64,000 nt of DNA from Nocardioides daeguensis (GCF_019192965.1 NZ_JAHTKU010000017.1:165912-229911), one strand, 5' to 3'; shown: positions 25,919-39,261, numbered from the stretch's first letter. Notes: generated by a model from the letters alone, not told the origin. Numbers and translations are program-made.

Positions 25919-26844
25919 CGCAGGAGGGTGCCGGCGCGCTCGAGCTCGAGGTCGAGAGGCGGGAGCTCGGCGTCCGTCGCGGGCACCACCAGCACGGGGC
26001 AGTCCGCCGTGTGGAGCAGCGGGCGGAGCACGCGGCCGAGATGGGGCCCGACGGCCGGCGAGTCGGCGCGCAGCAGGACGACGAGGTCGGCGGCCGCGGT
26101 CTCCTGGAGCAGGTCGGCCCGCGGGTCCGCGACATGCACCTCGACGCTCACGGTGACCGACGGGTAGGCGCGTCGCCAGGGCTGGACCAGCTCGTCGATG
26201 GTCGCGGCCGCCCGGTCGACGAGCAGCTCCTGAGGCGTCCACCCGTCGGGGCGGCGGCCCTCGACGCGGTCGTCGGGAACCCAGGCGTGGACGATCCGCA
26301 GCACGGCGCCGGACTGCTCCGCCCGGCGGAAGGCGGTGCCGACCAGCTCGGTGCTGTGCTCGGGGCCCTTCAGGGCGACCACGACCCGGTGCCGGGACGG
26401 GCGATCGTCCCGCCAGCCGTCGGGCACGACGACGACCTGCGCGCGCGTGTGCGCCGCGACGTCCTCCGTCGTGGCGCCCCCGAGGAACCGCTGGAGCCCG
26501 CTGCGGTGCTCGCGTCCGAGGACGACCAGGCGGGCGTCGGCGGCCGCGTCCAGCAGCACCGCGGCGGGACCGCCGTGGCGGATGACGACCTCGACCTCGA
26601 CGCCGTCGGCCGACCGGGCCGCCTCGGAGCGCAGGGTCGCCTCCACCTGCTGCCGCTCGGCGTCCAGCTCCTCGGCGAGGACCGGCAGGTCGACGAACGG
26701 GGAGGTGTGCAACACCATGGCGTGCACGATCCGGAGTGGTGCTCCGCTGCGCCGGGCCTCGGCGATCGCGAAGCTCAGGGCACCGCTGCTGGCCTCGGTG
26801 CCGTCGTGCCCGACGACAACCGGGCGCGGCTGGGTGGTGGTCAT
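25915..26844 (-). CDS. Tandem-domain universal stress protein
   Basis: A 309-residue protein with two UspA domains (about 5-140 and 150-295). The first has VVVGHDGTEASSGALSFA and a degenerate ATP loop (LVVLGREHRSGLQRFLGG); the second (VVVALKGPEHSTELVG) is diverged. The start overlaps the P-type ATPase stop (ATGA). Besides read-through from arcA it has its own predicted promoter inside the ATPase gene, with an AGGAGG ribosome-binding site. Confidence 0.85.
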   Translation of the reverse strand: MTTTQPRPVVVGHDGTEASSGALSFAIAEARRSGAPLRIVHAMVLHTSPFVDLPVLAEELDAERQQVEATLRSEAARSADGVEVEVVIRHGGPAAVLLDAAADARLVVLGREHRSGLQRFLGGATTEDVAAHTRAQVVVVPDGWRDDRPSRHRVVVALKGPEHSTELVGTAFRRAEQSGAVLRIVHAWVPDDRVEGRRPDGWTPQELLVDRAAATIDELVQPWRRAYPSVTVSVEVHVADPRADLLQETAAADLVVLLRADSPAVGPHLGRVLRPLLHTADCPVLVVPATDAELPPLDLELERAGTLLR

Positions 26845-29474
26845 GGTTCCTCCTCGGGGTCGCTCCGAGCCTCGCGGGGTGTCCGGGCGACGGGCAGGGT
26901 CGCCGCGCCCGTGCCTGCGGGGACCTTGGTCCTGCGCAGTGACTTGGCGAGGCCGTCGACGAGGAGCAGGATCCCGGCGGCTGCCAGGACCAGCAGCCAG
27001 CCTCGGGCGTCGGGGAAGCTGCCGCCCAGCAGCTCCGCGACGTCGGGCACGCCGAGGAAGACCAGGAGCAGGACGACCTCGGCGGCGACGGCGGCAAGGA
27101 CCAGCCGGTTGCCGAGCAGGTCGAGGCGCCAGACCGGCAGGCGGGTGCTGCGGCAGGCGAACGCGTTGGCGACCTGGGTGCCGGCGATGACGGCGAACGC
27201 CGTGCCGGAGGCCAGCGCGAGGGTCGCCGACGACGGCGTGTCGCCCCACCGCCAGCCGTGCGTGAGCAGGACCGCGGTGAACGCCGCGAGGGCGAGCACC
27301 GCCTCGGTGAGTCCGAGCACGAGGAAGGCTCGGACCGCGAGGGCCCGGTCGATGAGCGTGCGCCGCCGCCGTCCCCGCATCACGTCGGCCCGCCCCGGCT
27401 CGGCGCCGAGGGCGAGCGCCGGCAGTATGTCGGTGCCGATGTCGAGGGCCAGCACCTGGAGCACGCTGATCGCGAGGGGGAAGTTGCCACCGCTGAGGGC
27501 CCAGGCGGCGAAGGGCGCCAGCTCGGCCACGTTGTCGGTGAGGTGGAAGGTGAGGAACCGGCGCACGTTCTGGGTCGTCGCCCGGCCGAGCTCGACCGCG
27601 GTCACGATCGTCGCGAAGTGGTCGTCGAGGAGCACCAGGTCGGCCGCCTCGCGCGCGACGTCGCTACCGCTGGCTCCCATCGCGACCCCGACGTCCGCCA
27701 TCCGCAGGGCCGGCGCGTCGTTCACGCCGTCACCCGTCATCGCGACCACGTGTCCGTGTCCACGCAGCGCGCGAGCGATCCGCAGCTTGTCCGCGGGCGC
27801 GACCCGAGCCACGACCGCTCCTTGCTCGCAGTCGAGCAGGTCCGCCAGCGCGTGGTCGTCGTCGGGCAGGTCGCGCCCCTCGACGACCACTCCCCCCTCG
27901 TGCAGCAGGCCGACCTGGCGGGCGATGGCCTGGGCCGTGCTGGGGTGGTCGCCGGTGAGCATGGCGACCCGGATGCCCGCGCGGCGGCACTGGCCGAGCG
28001 CTTTGCCGACGTCGGGTCGCGGCGGGTCCTGGAGCCCGAGGAGGCCGTGCAGCTCCAGGTCGTGCTCGTTGGTCTCGTTCGTCGCCTCGTCGGCGGCCCG
28101 ACCGGCGACCGCGAGCACGCGCAGGCCCGCCGAGGTGAGGTCCGCGAGCGCCGTGCGGATCGCGTCGGGCACGGCACGGCACCGGCCGAGCACGGCCTCG
28201 GGCGCCCCGAGGACGGCGACCTGCCCGTCGTACCACGCCGAGCTCAGCATCCGCTCGGCCGTGTAGGGACGCCGGACGACCACGTCCTCGACCGGCGCCC
28301 CGACCCGCAGGGCGAGGGCGTGCAGTGCGGCCTCCATCGGGTCACCGACGGCCGCCCAGGTCCCGTCCCGCTCCCGGATGCGCCCGGTCACGCAGCGCAG
28401 ACCGGACAGCGCCGCCTGCCGCAGGTCGGCAGGGTCACCCGTCCCGGTGACCCTGCCCGTCGGCGCGTAGCCGTCGCCCGCGATGTCGTGGCGCCCGGAC
28501 GGGGTGACGACCGTGACGACGTTCATCCGGTTCTGGGTGATCGTGCCGGTCTTGTCCGTGCAGATGAAGGTCGTCGCCCCCAGCGTCTCGACCGCGTCGA
28601 GTCGCCGGACGAGCGCGTGCTCGCTCGCCATGCGCTGGGCACCGCGGGCCAGCGACAGCGTGACGGTCGGGAGCAGGCCCTCGGGAACCAGTGCCACGGA
28701 GACGCCGACGCCGAAGAGGAACGCCTCGGTCGCGTCGAGCCCGAGCGCCAGCGAACCGACCCCGAGACCGATGCCCACCGTGAACGCGACCACCGCGATC
28801 ACCCGGACGACCTTCCGCAGCTGCACGGTGAGCGGACTCGGCGGGCGTTCGGCGCCCTCCGAGAGCCGGGAGATCCCGGCGAGCGTCGTCGCCCGCCCGA
28901 CGGCCACCACCCGGGCCCGCGCGGTGCCCTGGGTGAGGAAGGTCCCGGACATGAGCAGGTCACCGACATCGTGCGGCACGGCGGCGCTCTCGCCCGTCAG
29001 CATCGACTCGTCGAGGGCGAGCCCCTTCGCGGTGATCACCTGCAGATCCGCGCCCACCCGGTCACCGGCGTCGAGCAGCACGACGTCGTCGACGACGAGA
29101 TCGGTCACGTCGACCTCGGCCAGGCGCCCCGCTCGCATCACTCGTGCCCGAACAGGCAGCAGCGCGCGCAGTCGCTCGGTGGAGCGGTCGGCGTGGAACT
29201 CCTGCCAGAACGCGAACAGCGCGTTGAGCACGACGATGACCGAGATGGCGGCGCCCAGCTCGGGCATGCCGGCGATCACCGCGAGGCCCGCCGCGACCCA
29301 CAGCAGCACCGCGAGCAGGTGCGTCATCTGGTCGACGAGCAGCCGCCACGCAGGCCTGCGGCGCGCCGGAGGCACCACGTTGGCGCCGTGGGCACGGCGG
29401 CTCTCCTCGACCTGCTGCTCGTCCAGACCACCCGCGAGCGCCCCGGCAGGGGCCGCAGGCGACGCGTCGGTCAC
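26841..29474 (-). CDS. P-type cation-transporting ATPase, P2 (CtpF-like) type
   Basis: An 877-residue transporter with the actuator TGES at 160-163, PEGLLP in membrane helix 4 (264-269), the phosphorylation motif DKTGT at 307-311, MLTGD, GDGVNDAPAL, and about ten membrane helices. The PEGLLPTVTLSLARG segment is of the P2 (Ca2+/Na+,K+-like) class. Mycobacterial CtpF is a DosR-regulon member, so the parallel is close. The ion is not determinable here. GTG start overlaps the arcC stop (GTGA). Confidence 0.87.
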   Translation of the reverse strand: MTDASPAAPAGALAGGLDEQQVEESRRAHGANVVPPARRRPAWRLLVDQMTHLLAVLLWVAAGLAVIAGMPELGAAISVIVVLNALFAFWQEFHADRSTERLRALLPVRARVMRAGRLAEVDVTDLVVDDVVLLDAGDRVGADLQVITAKGLALDESMLTGESAAVPHDVGDLLMSGTFLTQGTARARVVAVGRATTLAGISRLSEGAERPPSPLTVQLRKVVRVIAVVAFTVGIGLGVGSLALGLDATEAFLFGVGVSVALVPEGLLPTVTLSLARGAQRMASEHALVRRLDAVETLGATTFICTDKTGTITQNRMNVVTVVTPSGRHDIAGDGYAPTGRVTGTGDPADLRQAALSGLRCVTGRIRERDGTWAAVGDPMEAALHALALRVGAPVEDVVVRRPYTAERMLSSAWYDGQVAVLGAPEAVLGRCRAVPDAIRTALADLTSAGLRVLAVAGRAADEATNETNEHDLELHGLLGLQDPPRPDVGKALGQCRRAGIRVAMLTGDHPSTAQAIARQVGLLHEGGVVVEGRDLPDDDHALADLLDCEQGAVVARVAPADKLRIARALRGHGHVVAMTGDGVNDAPALRMADVGVAMGASGSDVAREAADLVLLDDHFATIVTAVELGRATTQNVRRFLTFHLTDNVAELAPFAAWALSGGNFPLAISVLQVLALDIGTDILPALALGAEPGRADVMRGRRRRTLIDRALAVRAFLVLGLTEAVLALAAFTAVLLTHGWRWGDTPSSATLALASGTAFAVIAGTQVANAFACRSTRLPVWRLDLLGNRLVLAAVAAEVVLLLVFLGVPDVAELLGGSFPDARGWLLVLAAAGILLLVDGLAKSLRRTKVPAGTGAATLPVARTPREARSDPEEEP
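26868..26932 (-). promoter_or_regulatory. DevR-type promoter inside the end of the P-type ATPase gene
   Basis: Boxes centred at 26926.5 (GGACCTTGGTCC, nearly perfect palindrome) and 26903.5 (GGTCGCCGCGCC) are 23 bp apart; the -10 GAGGCT on the minus strand (26873-26868) begins 30.5 bp from the proximal box. It would drive the universal stress protein gene independently, with a leader of about 17 bases. Confidence 0.6.
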
Positions 29475-30421
29475 GGCGACACGCCCGGCGAGGACACCGG
29501 GCCGTCGTAGCGACCCGACGGGGTGACCACGGTGCCGGAGGTGCCCGCGAGGATCGCCTCGGCGTCGTCGAGTGCGCCGATGGCCGCCATCCCACCGGTG
29601 AGCTCGACGAACCGACACACCGCGTCGACCTTGGGCCCCATCGAGCCTGCCGGGAAGTCCAGCTGGCGCAGGCCGGCCGGCGTCTCGCGATGGATGGCCG
29701 CCTGGTCCGGGGTGCCGAAGCCCCGCATCACGGCGGGCACGTCGGTGAGGACCAGCAGCGCGTCGGCGTCCAGCGCCTCGGCCAGCACCGCGCTGGCCAG
29801 GTCCTTGTCGACCACGGCCTCGACGCCGCTGAGCTCGCCCAGCTCGTCGCGCACCACCGGGACGCCTCCCCCGCCGGCACACACGACGACGGCACCGAGG
29901 CGCAGCAGCGCGCGGATCAGCGGCGTCTCCACGACCCGCTCGGGCCGGGGCGACCCGACGACACGACGCCAGCCGCTGCCGTCGCGAGACACCGTCCAGC
30001 CGCGCTCGGCCGCCAGGCGGTGCGCCTCGGCCTCGGGGTACACCTCCCCGACGAACTTGGTCGGCCGGTCGAAGGCCGGGTCGGCGGCGGAGACCAGGGT
30101 CTGGTTGACGATCGCCGCGACCTGCCGTCCGGGGAGCCGGTTCTGGAGCGCCTGGAGCAGCCAGTAGCCGATCATCCCCTGAGTCTGCGCCCCGAGCACG
30201 TCGAACGGGTACGGCGTGGTCAGTCGCGGGTCGGACGCGCTCTGCAGGGCCAGCACCCCGACCTGGGGACCGTTGCCGTGGGTGATGACGAGCTCGTGGT
30301 GCGCGGCCAGCGGGGCCAGGGCGGCCACCGCCCGTCGTACGTTGGCCTCCTGCACGTCGGCGTCCGGCCGCTCACCCCTCGCCAGCAGCGCGTTGCCCCC
30401 GAGGGCGACCACGATGCGCAC
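29471..30421 (-). CDS. arcC: Carbamate kinase
   Basis: A 316-residue enzyme converting carbamoyl phosphate + ADP to ATP + carbamate, the energy-yielding step of the arginine deiminase pathway. Seen: the N-terminal IVVALGGNALL, VITHGNGPQVG, PTKFVGEVY, VVCAGGGGVPVV, VVDKDLASAVLAE and AGSMGPKVDAVCRF. GTG start 1 bp after the arcB stop; third gene of the arcA-arcB-arcC order. Confidence 0.94.
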   Translation of the reverse strand: MRIVVALGGNALLARGERPDADVQEANVRRAVAALAPLAAHHELVITHGNGPQVGVLALQSASDPRLTTPYPFDVLGAQTQGMIGYWLLQALQNRLPGRQVAAIVNQTLVSAADPAFDRPTKFVGEVYPEAEAHRLAAERGWTVSRDGSGWRRVVGSPRPERVVETPLIRALLRLGAVVVCAGGGGVPVVRDELGELSGVEAVVDKDLASAVLAEALDADALLVLTDVPAVMRGFGTPDQAAIHRETPAGLRQLDFPAGSMGPKVDAVCRFVELTGGMAAIGALDDAEAILAGTSGTVVTPSGRYDGPVSSPGVSP

Positions 30422-30422
30422 C

Positions 30423-31424
30423 TCAGCCGCCCAGCGTCGCGACGAGGACCGCCTTGATGGTGTGCATCCGGTTCTCCGCCTGGTCGAACACGATGGAGTG
30501 GGGCGACTCGAACACCTCGTCGGTCACCTCGAGGGCGGTGAGCCCGGTCTGCTGGTAGATCTCCTCGCCCACCTTCGTGTGCCGGTCGTGGAAGGCCGGC
30601 AGGCAGTGCATGAACCGGACGGCCGGGTTGCCGGTGGCCTTCACGACCCCCGCGTCGACCTGGTAGCCGCGCAGCAGCGCGATCCGCTCGGGCCAACGCT
30701 CCTTCGGCTCGCCCATCGAGAGCCAGACGTCGGTGTAGAGGAAGTCGACGCCGGCCACGCCCTCCGCGACGTCCTCGGTCTGCAGCAGCCGGGCGCCGGT
30801 CTGCTCGGCCACCGCCGTGGCCTGCCGGACGACGCTCTCTGAGTTCCACAGGGCGCGGGGCGCGACGATCCGCACGTCCATCCCCATCAGGGCACCGGCG
30901 ACGAGCAGCGAGTTGCCCATGTTGTTGCGCGCGTCCCCGAGGTAGGCGAAGGAGATCTCCCGATCCGGCTTGCCGGTGTGCTCGCGCATGGTCAGCATGT
31001 CGCACAGCGTCTGGGTGGGGTGCCACTCGTCGGTGAGGCCGTTCCACACCGGCACGCCCGAGCGTTCGGCGAGGACCTCGACGTCGGACTGCCGCGAGCC
31101 GCGGTACTCGATGCCGTCGTACATCCGGCCGAGGACGCGGGCGGTGTCGGCCATCGACTCCTTGTGCCCGATCTGCGAGCCGGTGGGGTCGAGGTAGGTG
31201 ACCCGCGCGCCCTGGTCGTGGGCGGCGACCTCGAAGGCGCACCGCGTGCGGGTCGAGGTCTTCTCGAAGATCAGCGCGATGTTCTTGCCGGTCAGCCGGG
31301 GCTGCTCGGTGCCGGCCCGCTTGGCCGCCTTGAGGGTGGCGGCCAGGTCGAGCAGGTAGCGCCACTCCTCGGGCGTGTGGTCGAGCTCCTTGAGGAAGGA
31401 GCGGTTGCGCAGGGGCGCGGCCAT
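30423..31424 (-). CDS. arcB: Ornithine carbamoyltransferase (catabolic context)
   Basis: A 333-residue enzyme with the carbamoyl-phosphate motif [13 protein letters not shown] (residue 54 region), [16 protein letters not shown], and the ornithine-binding [10 protein letters not shown]. In the arc operon it runs toward citrulline phosphorolysis, producing ornithine and carbamoyl phosphate for ArcC. The start at 31424 is 4 bp after the arcA stop; the in-frame GTG/ATG further upstream would run into arcA. Confidence 0.94.
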   Translation of the reverse strand: MAAPLRNRSFLKELDHTPEEWRYLLDLAATLKAAKRAGTEQPRLTGKNIALIFEKTSTRTRCAFEVAAHDQGARVTYLDPTGSQIGHKESMADTARVLGRMYDGIEYRGSRQSDVEVLAERSGVPVWNGLTDEWHPTQTLCDMLTMREHTGKPDREISFAYLGDARNNMGNSLLVAGALMGMDVRIVAPRALWNSESVVRQATAVAEQTGARLLQTEDVAEGVAGVDFLYTDVWLSMGEPKERWPERIALLRGYQVDAGVVKATGNPAVRFMHCLPAFHDRHTKVGEEIYQQTGLTALEVTDEVFESPHSIVFDQAENRMHTIKAVLVATLGG

Positions 31425-31428
31425 CGGC

Positions 31429-32652
31429 TCAGATCCCCTCACGCTCGATGGGGCAGGTCATGCAGCGCGGACCACCCCGGCCGCGGCCCAGCTCGCTGCC
31501 CTCGATGGTGATCACCTCGATGCCGTTCTTGCGCAGATGGGTGTTGGTGGTGACGTTGCGCTCGTAGGCGACCACGACGCCGGGCCGCACGGCGAGCACG
31601 TTGCAGCCGTCGTCCCACTGCTCCCGCTCGGCCGATCGGACGTCCTGGGTCGGGGTGAGCACCCGGATCCGCTCCAGGCCCAGCGCGGCCGCGATCGCGG
31701 TGTGCATGTCGTCGGGCGCGTGGGCGGTGATGGCCAGCTCCTTGTCGGTGTCGCCCGGCTCGATCGTGTACGACGGCAGCGGGCCGAGCCCGGCGTACTG
31801 CGTGAAGGTCTCCTCGTCGACCATCGTCATCACGGTGTCGAGGTGCATGAAGGCCCGCTTCTGCGGCAGGGCCAGGGCGACGATGCGCTGCGCGCTGCCG
31901 GAGGCGAAGATCCGCCGGGCCAGCCGCTCCACCCCCTGCGGGGTCGTGCGCTCGCTCATGCCGACGAGCACCGAGCCGCGGCCGAGCACGAGCATGTCTC
32001 CGCCCTCCGTGGTGGCCGGGGCGTTGGTGGAGCCGTCGGCCCACCAGTGGAAGCCGGCGTCCGCGAAGGAGGGGTGCCAGCGGTAGATCGCCTCGTAGTG
32101 GACGGTCTCCCGGGTGCGGGCACGCTTGCGCATCGCGTTGACCGAGACCCCGTCGTACACCCACGCGGAGGTGTCGCGGGTGAAGAGGTGGTTCGGCAGC
32201 GGCGGCACCACGAAGTCGTCGGCACCCATCACCTGCACCACCACCGACTGCGGCTCCTCGATGAGCTCCAGCAGCTCGCGCTTGGTCAGCCCGCCGATGA
32301 GCAGGGTGGCCAGCTCGTCGGCCGGCATGCTGGTGCACAGGTTGTGCAACGTGTCGGCCCCCAGCGGCCCGTAGACCCGCTCGTCGAAGGTGCCGTCGAG
32401 CACGTGGCGACGGGCCTCCGGGATCGCCATCGTCTCGGCGAGCAGCCGGTCGAGCAGGTGCACCTCGACCCCTTGGTCGCGCAGCGCCTCGGCGAAGGCG
32501 TCGTGCTCCTGCTTGGCCCGCTTGACCCAGAGGACGTCGTCGAACAGGTAGGCGTCCTTGTTGGTGGGGGTGAGCCGCATCAGCTCCAGGCCCGGCCGGT
32601 GCAGGATCGCCTGACGCAGGGCGCCCACCTCGGAGTCGACGTGCAGGTTCAT
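31429..32652 (-). CDS. arcA: Arginine deiminase
   Basis: A 407-residue enzyme hydrolysing arginine to citrulline and ammonia. Seen: the [15 protein letters not shown] segment, [34 protein letters not shown], the catalytic His in [10 protein letters not shown] and the catalytic Cys in [10 protein letters not shown] near the C-terminus. First gene of the arcABC-ATPase-USP-DUF5655 operon. ATG at 32652 is preceded by GAGAGAGGAAC. A DevR-type promoter lies upstream. Confidence 0.95.
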   Translation of the reverse strand: MNLHVDSEVGALRQAILHRPGLELMRLTPTNKDAYLFDDVLWVKRAKQEHDAFAEALRDQGVEVHLLDRLLAETMAIPEARRHVLDGTFDERVYGPLGADTLHNLCTSMPADELATLLIGGLTKRELLELIEEPQSVVVQVMGADDFVVPPLPNHLFTRDTSAWVYDGVSVNAMRKRARTRETVHYEAIYRWHPSFADAGFHWWADGSTNAPATTEGGDMLVLGRGSVLVGMSERTTPQGVERLARRIFASGSAQRIVALALPQKRAFMHLDTVMTMVDEETFTQYAGLGPLPSYTIEPGDTDKELAITAHAPDDMHTAIAAALGLERIRVLTPTQDVRSAEREQWDDGCNVLAVRPGVVVAYERNVTTNTHLRKNGIEVITIEGSELGRGRGGPRCMTCPIEREGI

Positions 32653-32679
32653 GGGGGTTCCTCTCTCGTGTCTGGCTCG

Positions 32680-32743
32680 ATCCTGCGCGGCTCGGCCGAG
32701 TTGCGGAGGGGTCATAGGTCCCGACGCCTCGGGCACATCGACC
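32680..32743 (-). promoter_or_regulatory. DevR-type promoter of the arc operon, shared with the divergent transporter gene
   Basis: Proximal box GGTCATAGGTCC (32710-32721), distal box GGGCACATCGACC (32731-32743), centres about 21.5 bp apart. The minus-strand -10 CAGGAT (32685-32680) starts 30.5 bp from the proximal centre, predicting a start near 32673. Toward the plus strand only an imperfect -10 (TAGTCG, 32774) is seen, so control of the transporter is less certain. Confidence 0.7.
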
Positions 32744-32807
32744 GATCTCGCCCCGACCGCGGCAGTGCTTCCGTAGTCGGGACATGGATCGCACAGGAGG
32801 TATCCAC

Positions 32808-34349
32808 ATGAGCACGACCCATCGCGCCGAGCAACCCGCCGGCCCGCCGCCCGGCGAGACGTCGGAACACCGGCGCAGCTTCCACTTCCCCAGCGCCTTC
32901 GCGGTCCTGTTCGGTGTCACGATCGCCGTCTGGCTGCTCGCCTTCGTCATCCCGTCCGGGACGTACCAGACCGACGCCGACAGCGGGCGCCCGATCCCCG
33001 GCACCTACGCCACCTCCGACAGCGGCCTGTCCTTCGGCGACCGGCTCATGGACCTGTTCCTGGCACCCGTCAACGGCCTGTACGGCGTCCTCAACTCCGA
33101 CGGGAAGATCGGGCCCTACGAGTCCGGGGAGCTGTACGGCGCCGCCGGGGTCTTCCTCTTCGTGCTGGCGATCGGCATCTTCATCACCATGGCGATGCGC
33201 ACGGGCGCCATCGACGACGGCGTGGCCCGGGTCGCCCAGCGGATGAGCGGACGCGGCACCGCGTTGATCGCCGTGCTGATGGTCCTGTTCTCCATCGGCG
33301 GCACCACGGAGGGCATGGCCGAGGAGACCCTCGGCTTCTACGCCCTGCTGATCCCGCTCATGCTGGCCCTCGGCTACGACCGCATGGTCGCGGCCGCCAC
33401 GATCCTGCTCGGGGCGGGCATCGGGGTGCTGGCCTCGACGGTCAACCCGTTCGCCACCGGCGTCGCCTCCGACGCGGCCGACATCTCGATCGGCGACGGC
33501 ATCGCGTTCCGGTTCGCCATGTACGTCGTCCTGGTGCCGGTCGCCGTCTGGTGGGTCGTTCGCTACGCCCGCCGGGTCAAGGCGGACCCGTCCCGCTCGA
33601 TGGTCGGCCCGGTCGCCGGCGACGACGAGCTGCGCGCGCACGGCCTGCGGGACGTCCCCGGCCTGAGCGGACGACAGAAGTCGGTGCTCGCGATCGTCGC
33701 GGTCACCTTCGCTTTCATGATCTTCGCGATCGTGCCGTGGGCGCAGGTCATCCACGGCCCCGACGCGGCGAGCTTCTCCTGGCAGCTCGACTGGTACTTC
33801 CCCGAGCTCGCCGCGCTGTTCCTCGTCATGTCCCTGGTCGTCGGCATCGTCGGCGGGCTCGGCGAGCACGGCGTCAGCGAGGCGCTCACCCGCGGCGCCG
33901 GCGACTTCGTCGGCGTGGGCCTGATCATCGTGCTCGCCCGCGGTGTCACAGTCATCATGAACAACACCGACATCACCGGCACCGTGCTGCACGCGATGGA
34001 GAACACGGTCAGCGGAACCTCCTCGGGCGTCTTCGGCGCCGTGATGTTCCTGATCAACGTCCCCCTCGCCTTCCTGGTGCCCTCGACCTCCGGCCACGCC
34101 GCCCTAGCGATGCCGATCCTCGCGCCGCTCGCCGACTTCGCCAACGTGCAGCGCTCGGTCGTGGTGACGGCCTTCCAGTCGGCCTCGGGCGTGGTCAACC
34201 TGATCACCCCGACCTCCGCCGTGGTGATGGGCGGACTCGCACTGGCCAAGGTCCGCTACGACCAGTACCTGCGGTTCGTGCTGCCGCTGGTCGGCATCCT
34301 GCTGGTGCTGGGCACCGGCGCGCTGGCCCTGGGGGCGGCGCTGTCCTGA
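32808..34349 (+). CDS. YfcC/ArcD-like transporter, probable arginine/ornithine antiporter
   Basis: A 513-residue integral membrane protein with about 12 helices, of the YfcC (DcuC/AbgT superfamily) type: [70 protein letters not shown] and the C-terminal [19 protein letters not shown]. In this place, divergent from arcABC, the obvious job is exchange of arginine for ornithine; the substrate is inferred from context only. AGGAGG at 32795-32800 fixes the start. Confidence 0.82.
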   Translation: MSTTHRAEQPAGPPPGETSEHRRSFHFPSAFAVLFGVTIAVWLLAFVIPSGTYQTDADSGRPIPGTYATSDSGLSFGDRLMDLFLAPVNGLYGVLNSDGKIGPYESGELYGAAGVFLFVLAIGIFITMAMRTGAIDDGVARVAQRMSGRGTALIAVLMVLFSIGGTTEGMAEETLGFYALLIPLMLALGYDRMVAAATILLGAGIGVLASTVNPFATGVASDAADISIGDGIAFRFAMYVVLVPVAVWWVVRYARRVKADPSRSMVGPVAGDDELRAHGLRDVPGLSGRQKSVLAIVAVTFAFMIFAIVPWAQVIHGPDAASFSWQLDWYFPELAALFLVMSLVVGIVGGLGEHGVSEALTRGAGDFVGVGLIIVLARGVTVIMNNTDITGTVLHAMENTVSGTSSGVFGAVMFLINVPLAFLVPSTSGHAALAMPILAPLADFANVQRSVVVTAFQSASGVVNLITPTSAVVMGGLALAKVRYDQYLRFVLPLVGILLVLGTGALALGAALS

Positions 34350-34380
34350 CCGGGACGGCGAGCAGCGAGAGAGGGACGTC

Positions 34381-37335
<2,955 letters not shown>

Positions 37336-37361
<26 letters not shown>

Positions 37362-38022
37362 CGGCGTAGATGGCGGCCTGGGTGCGGCTCGACATGCCGA
37401 GCTTGGACAGGAGCGAGGACACGTAGTTCTTCACCGTCTTCTCGGCGAGGTGCAGCTCGCGAGCGATCTGCCGGTTGGTCAGGCCCTGGCCGATCAGGTC
37501 GAGGATCCGGCCCTCCTGGTCGGTGAGTGACTCGAGCTCCTTGTTGACCGGCGGGCCGGACCGGATCCGGTCGAGCACCTGTGCGGTCACCGACGGGTCG
37601 AGCGTGGACTGCCCGGCGGCGACCCGGCGCACGATGTCGAGCAGGTCGGTGCCGCGGACCTGCTTGAGCACATAGCCCGCCGCGCCGGCCATGATCGCCG
37701 CGAAGAGCGCGTCGTCGTCGTCGTACGACGTCAAGATGAGCGCCTTGATCGACGGGTCCTGGGAACGCACGTCGCGACACACGTCGATGCCGGAGCCGTC
37801 CGGGAGACGTCCGTCGAGGATGGCCACGTCGGGGCGCAGGGCCGGGATCCGGCGGGCGGCCTCGGCGGCCGAGTCGGACTCGCCGACGACGACGATGTCG
37901 CCCTCGCTCTCGAGCAGGTCACGGATGCCGCGGCGGATCATCTCGTGGTCGTCGAGCAGGTAGACGCGGATCTGCTGGTCGCCCTCACGGGTCGCTTCGG
38001 CACGGGTCGCTTCGTCGCTCAC
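37336..38022 (-). CDS. devR: DevR/DosR-like NarL-family response regulator
   Basis: A 228-residue regulator: receiver domain with acidic pocket LLDDH (23-26), phospho-acceptor Asp70 (VAILDGRLPDG), LTSYD and YVLKQ switch residues; C-terminal LuxR-type HTH (LTDQEGRILDLIGQGLTNRQIARELHLAEKTVKNYVSSLLSKLGM). It is the obvious reader of the tandem palindromes found throughout this island. GTG 38022 is 7 bases after TACCGT (38035-38030), so it is probably leaderless and autoregulated; an in-frame GTG at 38031 is the alternative. Confidence 0.9.
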
Positions 38023-38029
38023 AGGGCCC

Positions 38030-38123
38030 ACGGTAGCCCCACGCCCCGCTCCGCGCCGGGACTCGGCGCCTGCGCGTTGAGGACCTTTTGCCCTGCTCCG
38101 GCCCGTCTCGGGTCGGGCACCCT
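38030..38123. promoter_or_regulatory. Shared DevR-type promoter between devR and the nitroreductase gene
   Basis: Two boxes, GGGACTCGGCGCC (38058-38070) and GGACCTTTTGCCC (38081-38093), lie 23 bp apart. The minus -10 TACCGT (38035-38030) belongs to devR and the plus -10 CACCCT (38118-38123) to the nitroreductase; each starts 29-31 bp from its nearest box, so DevR should control its own gene. Confidence 0.68.
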
Positions 38124-38157
38124 GGGAGCCAGCGAAGGAAGAGGGGGAACCGCTGCC

Positions 38158-39144
38158 ATGCCTAACCGTCTCGAGACGCGCCGTGAGCAGGCGCCGGCCG
38201 CTGTGGTGGAGCGCCTGGTGTCGCTGGCCTGCCTGGCGCCGAGCGTGCACAACACCCAGCCGTGGCTGTGGCGCTACGACGCCGGTGTGCTCGAGCTGCA
38301 CGCGGACCTGGGGCGACGGCTGCCCGCGGAGGACCCGCGCGGACGGAACATGGTCATCAGCTGCGGCGCCGCCCTGCACCACCTGCAGTTCGCCGCGCGC
38401 GCCCTCGGCTGGGAGACGGCCGTCGAACGACTCCCGGATCCCGCCGACCAGGCCCTGCTCGCCCGCGTCACGGTCAGCCGCACCGCCCGGTTCGGGGTCG
38501 CCCGGGGAGACATCGACCTGCTGCGGACCCGGTGCACGGACCGGCGCAGGTTCACGGCGTGGCCGGTGCCGACCGATCGACTCGACGACCTGTGCCGGCG
38601 TGCCGAGCTGTGGGGCGCGCGCAGCGAGGCGGTGACCAGCGACGCGGCCCGGTTCCGGCTCGAGCTGCTCGCCAACCGCGCCATCAGCTTCCTCGAGGTC
38701 GAGGGACGACGCCTGCTCGAGCAGGACCGGTGGATCGACCGGGAGGGCCCGGACGGCATCCCCCTGGAGCTGCTGCCCGACGATCCCGACCCGCTCCACG
38801 CCCGGTCCCGCTTCCGGCCGGGGGTGCTCGAGGACACGCGCCTGGTCATCCACAGCGGGGAGCGGGTCATCGCCCTCGGCGGCGAGCACGACGACGTCGC
38901 CGGCTGGCTGAGCACCGGCGAGGCGATGAGCGACCTCTGGCTCGAGGCCACCCGCGAGGGGATGTCGGTCGTCCCGATGAGCCAGCCGATGGAGGTGGAG
39001 AGCACCCGTCACGAGATCGCCACCACGGTCCTCACCGGTGGGTTCGAGCCGCACCTGCTCCTACGCGTCGGCTGGCAGGCGATCGGTCGGCGCGACCTTC
39101 CCCGAACGCCACGACGCCCGCTGCGCGACGTCCTGCAGCGGTGA
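38158..39144 (+). CDS. Acg-family nitroreductase-like protein
   Basis: A 328-residue protein of the two-domain Acg type (mycobacterial Rv2032, Rv3127 and Rv3131, all DosR-regulated). Seen: LACLAPSVHNTQPWLWRYD, the tandem repeat of the nitroreductase fold with RTRCTDRRRFTAWPVP, and GEAMSDLWLEATREGMSVVPMSQPMEV. Acg proteins bind FMN but have a lid over the site and may store the flavin rather than reduce substrate. Ribosome-binding site GGAAGAGGGGG precedes the ATG. Confidence 0.85.
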   Translation: MPNRLETRREQAPAAVVERLVSLACLAPSVHNTQPWLWRYDAGVLELHADLGRRLPAEDPRGRNMVISCGAALHHLQFAARALGWETAVERLPDPADQALLARVTVSRTARFGVARGDIDLLRTRCTDRRRFTAWPVPTDRLDDLCRRAELWGARSEAVTSDAARFRLELLANRAISFLEVEGRRLLEQDRWIDREGPDGIPLELLPDDPDPLHARSRFRPGVLEDTRLVIHSGERVIALGGEHDDVAGWLSTGEAMSDLWLEATREGMSVVPMSQPMEVESTRHEIATTVLTGGFEPHLLLRVGWQAIGRRDLPRTPRRPLRDVLQR

Positions 39145-39261
39145 GCCTGGCCTGGCCGCGGGCATGCATGCTCGCGGAGGCGATCGGCATCACCGCTGCT
39201 GCCGCGGCCGCCCGCGCGGCCACGTGGCTGACCGAGACCGTCTGCGGTCCCGCGCCCCGGA

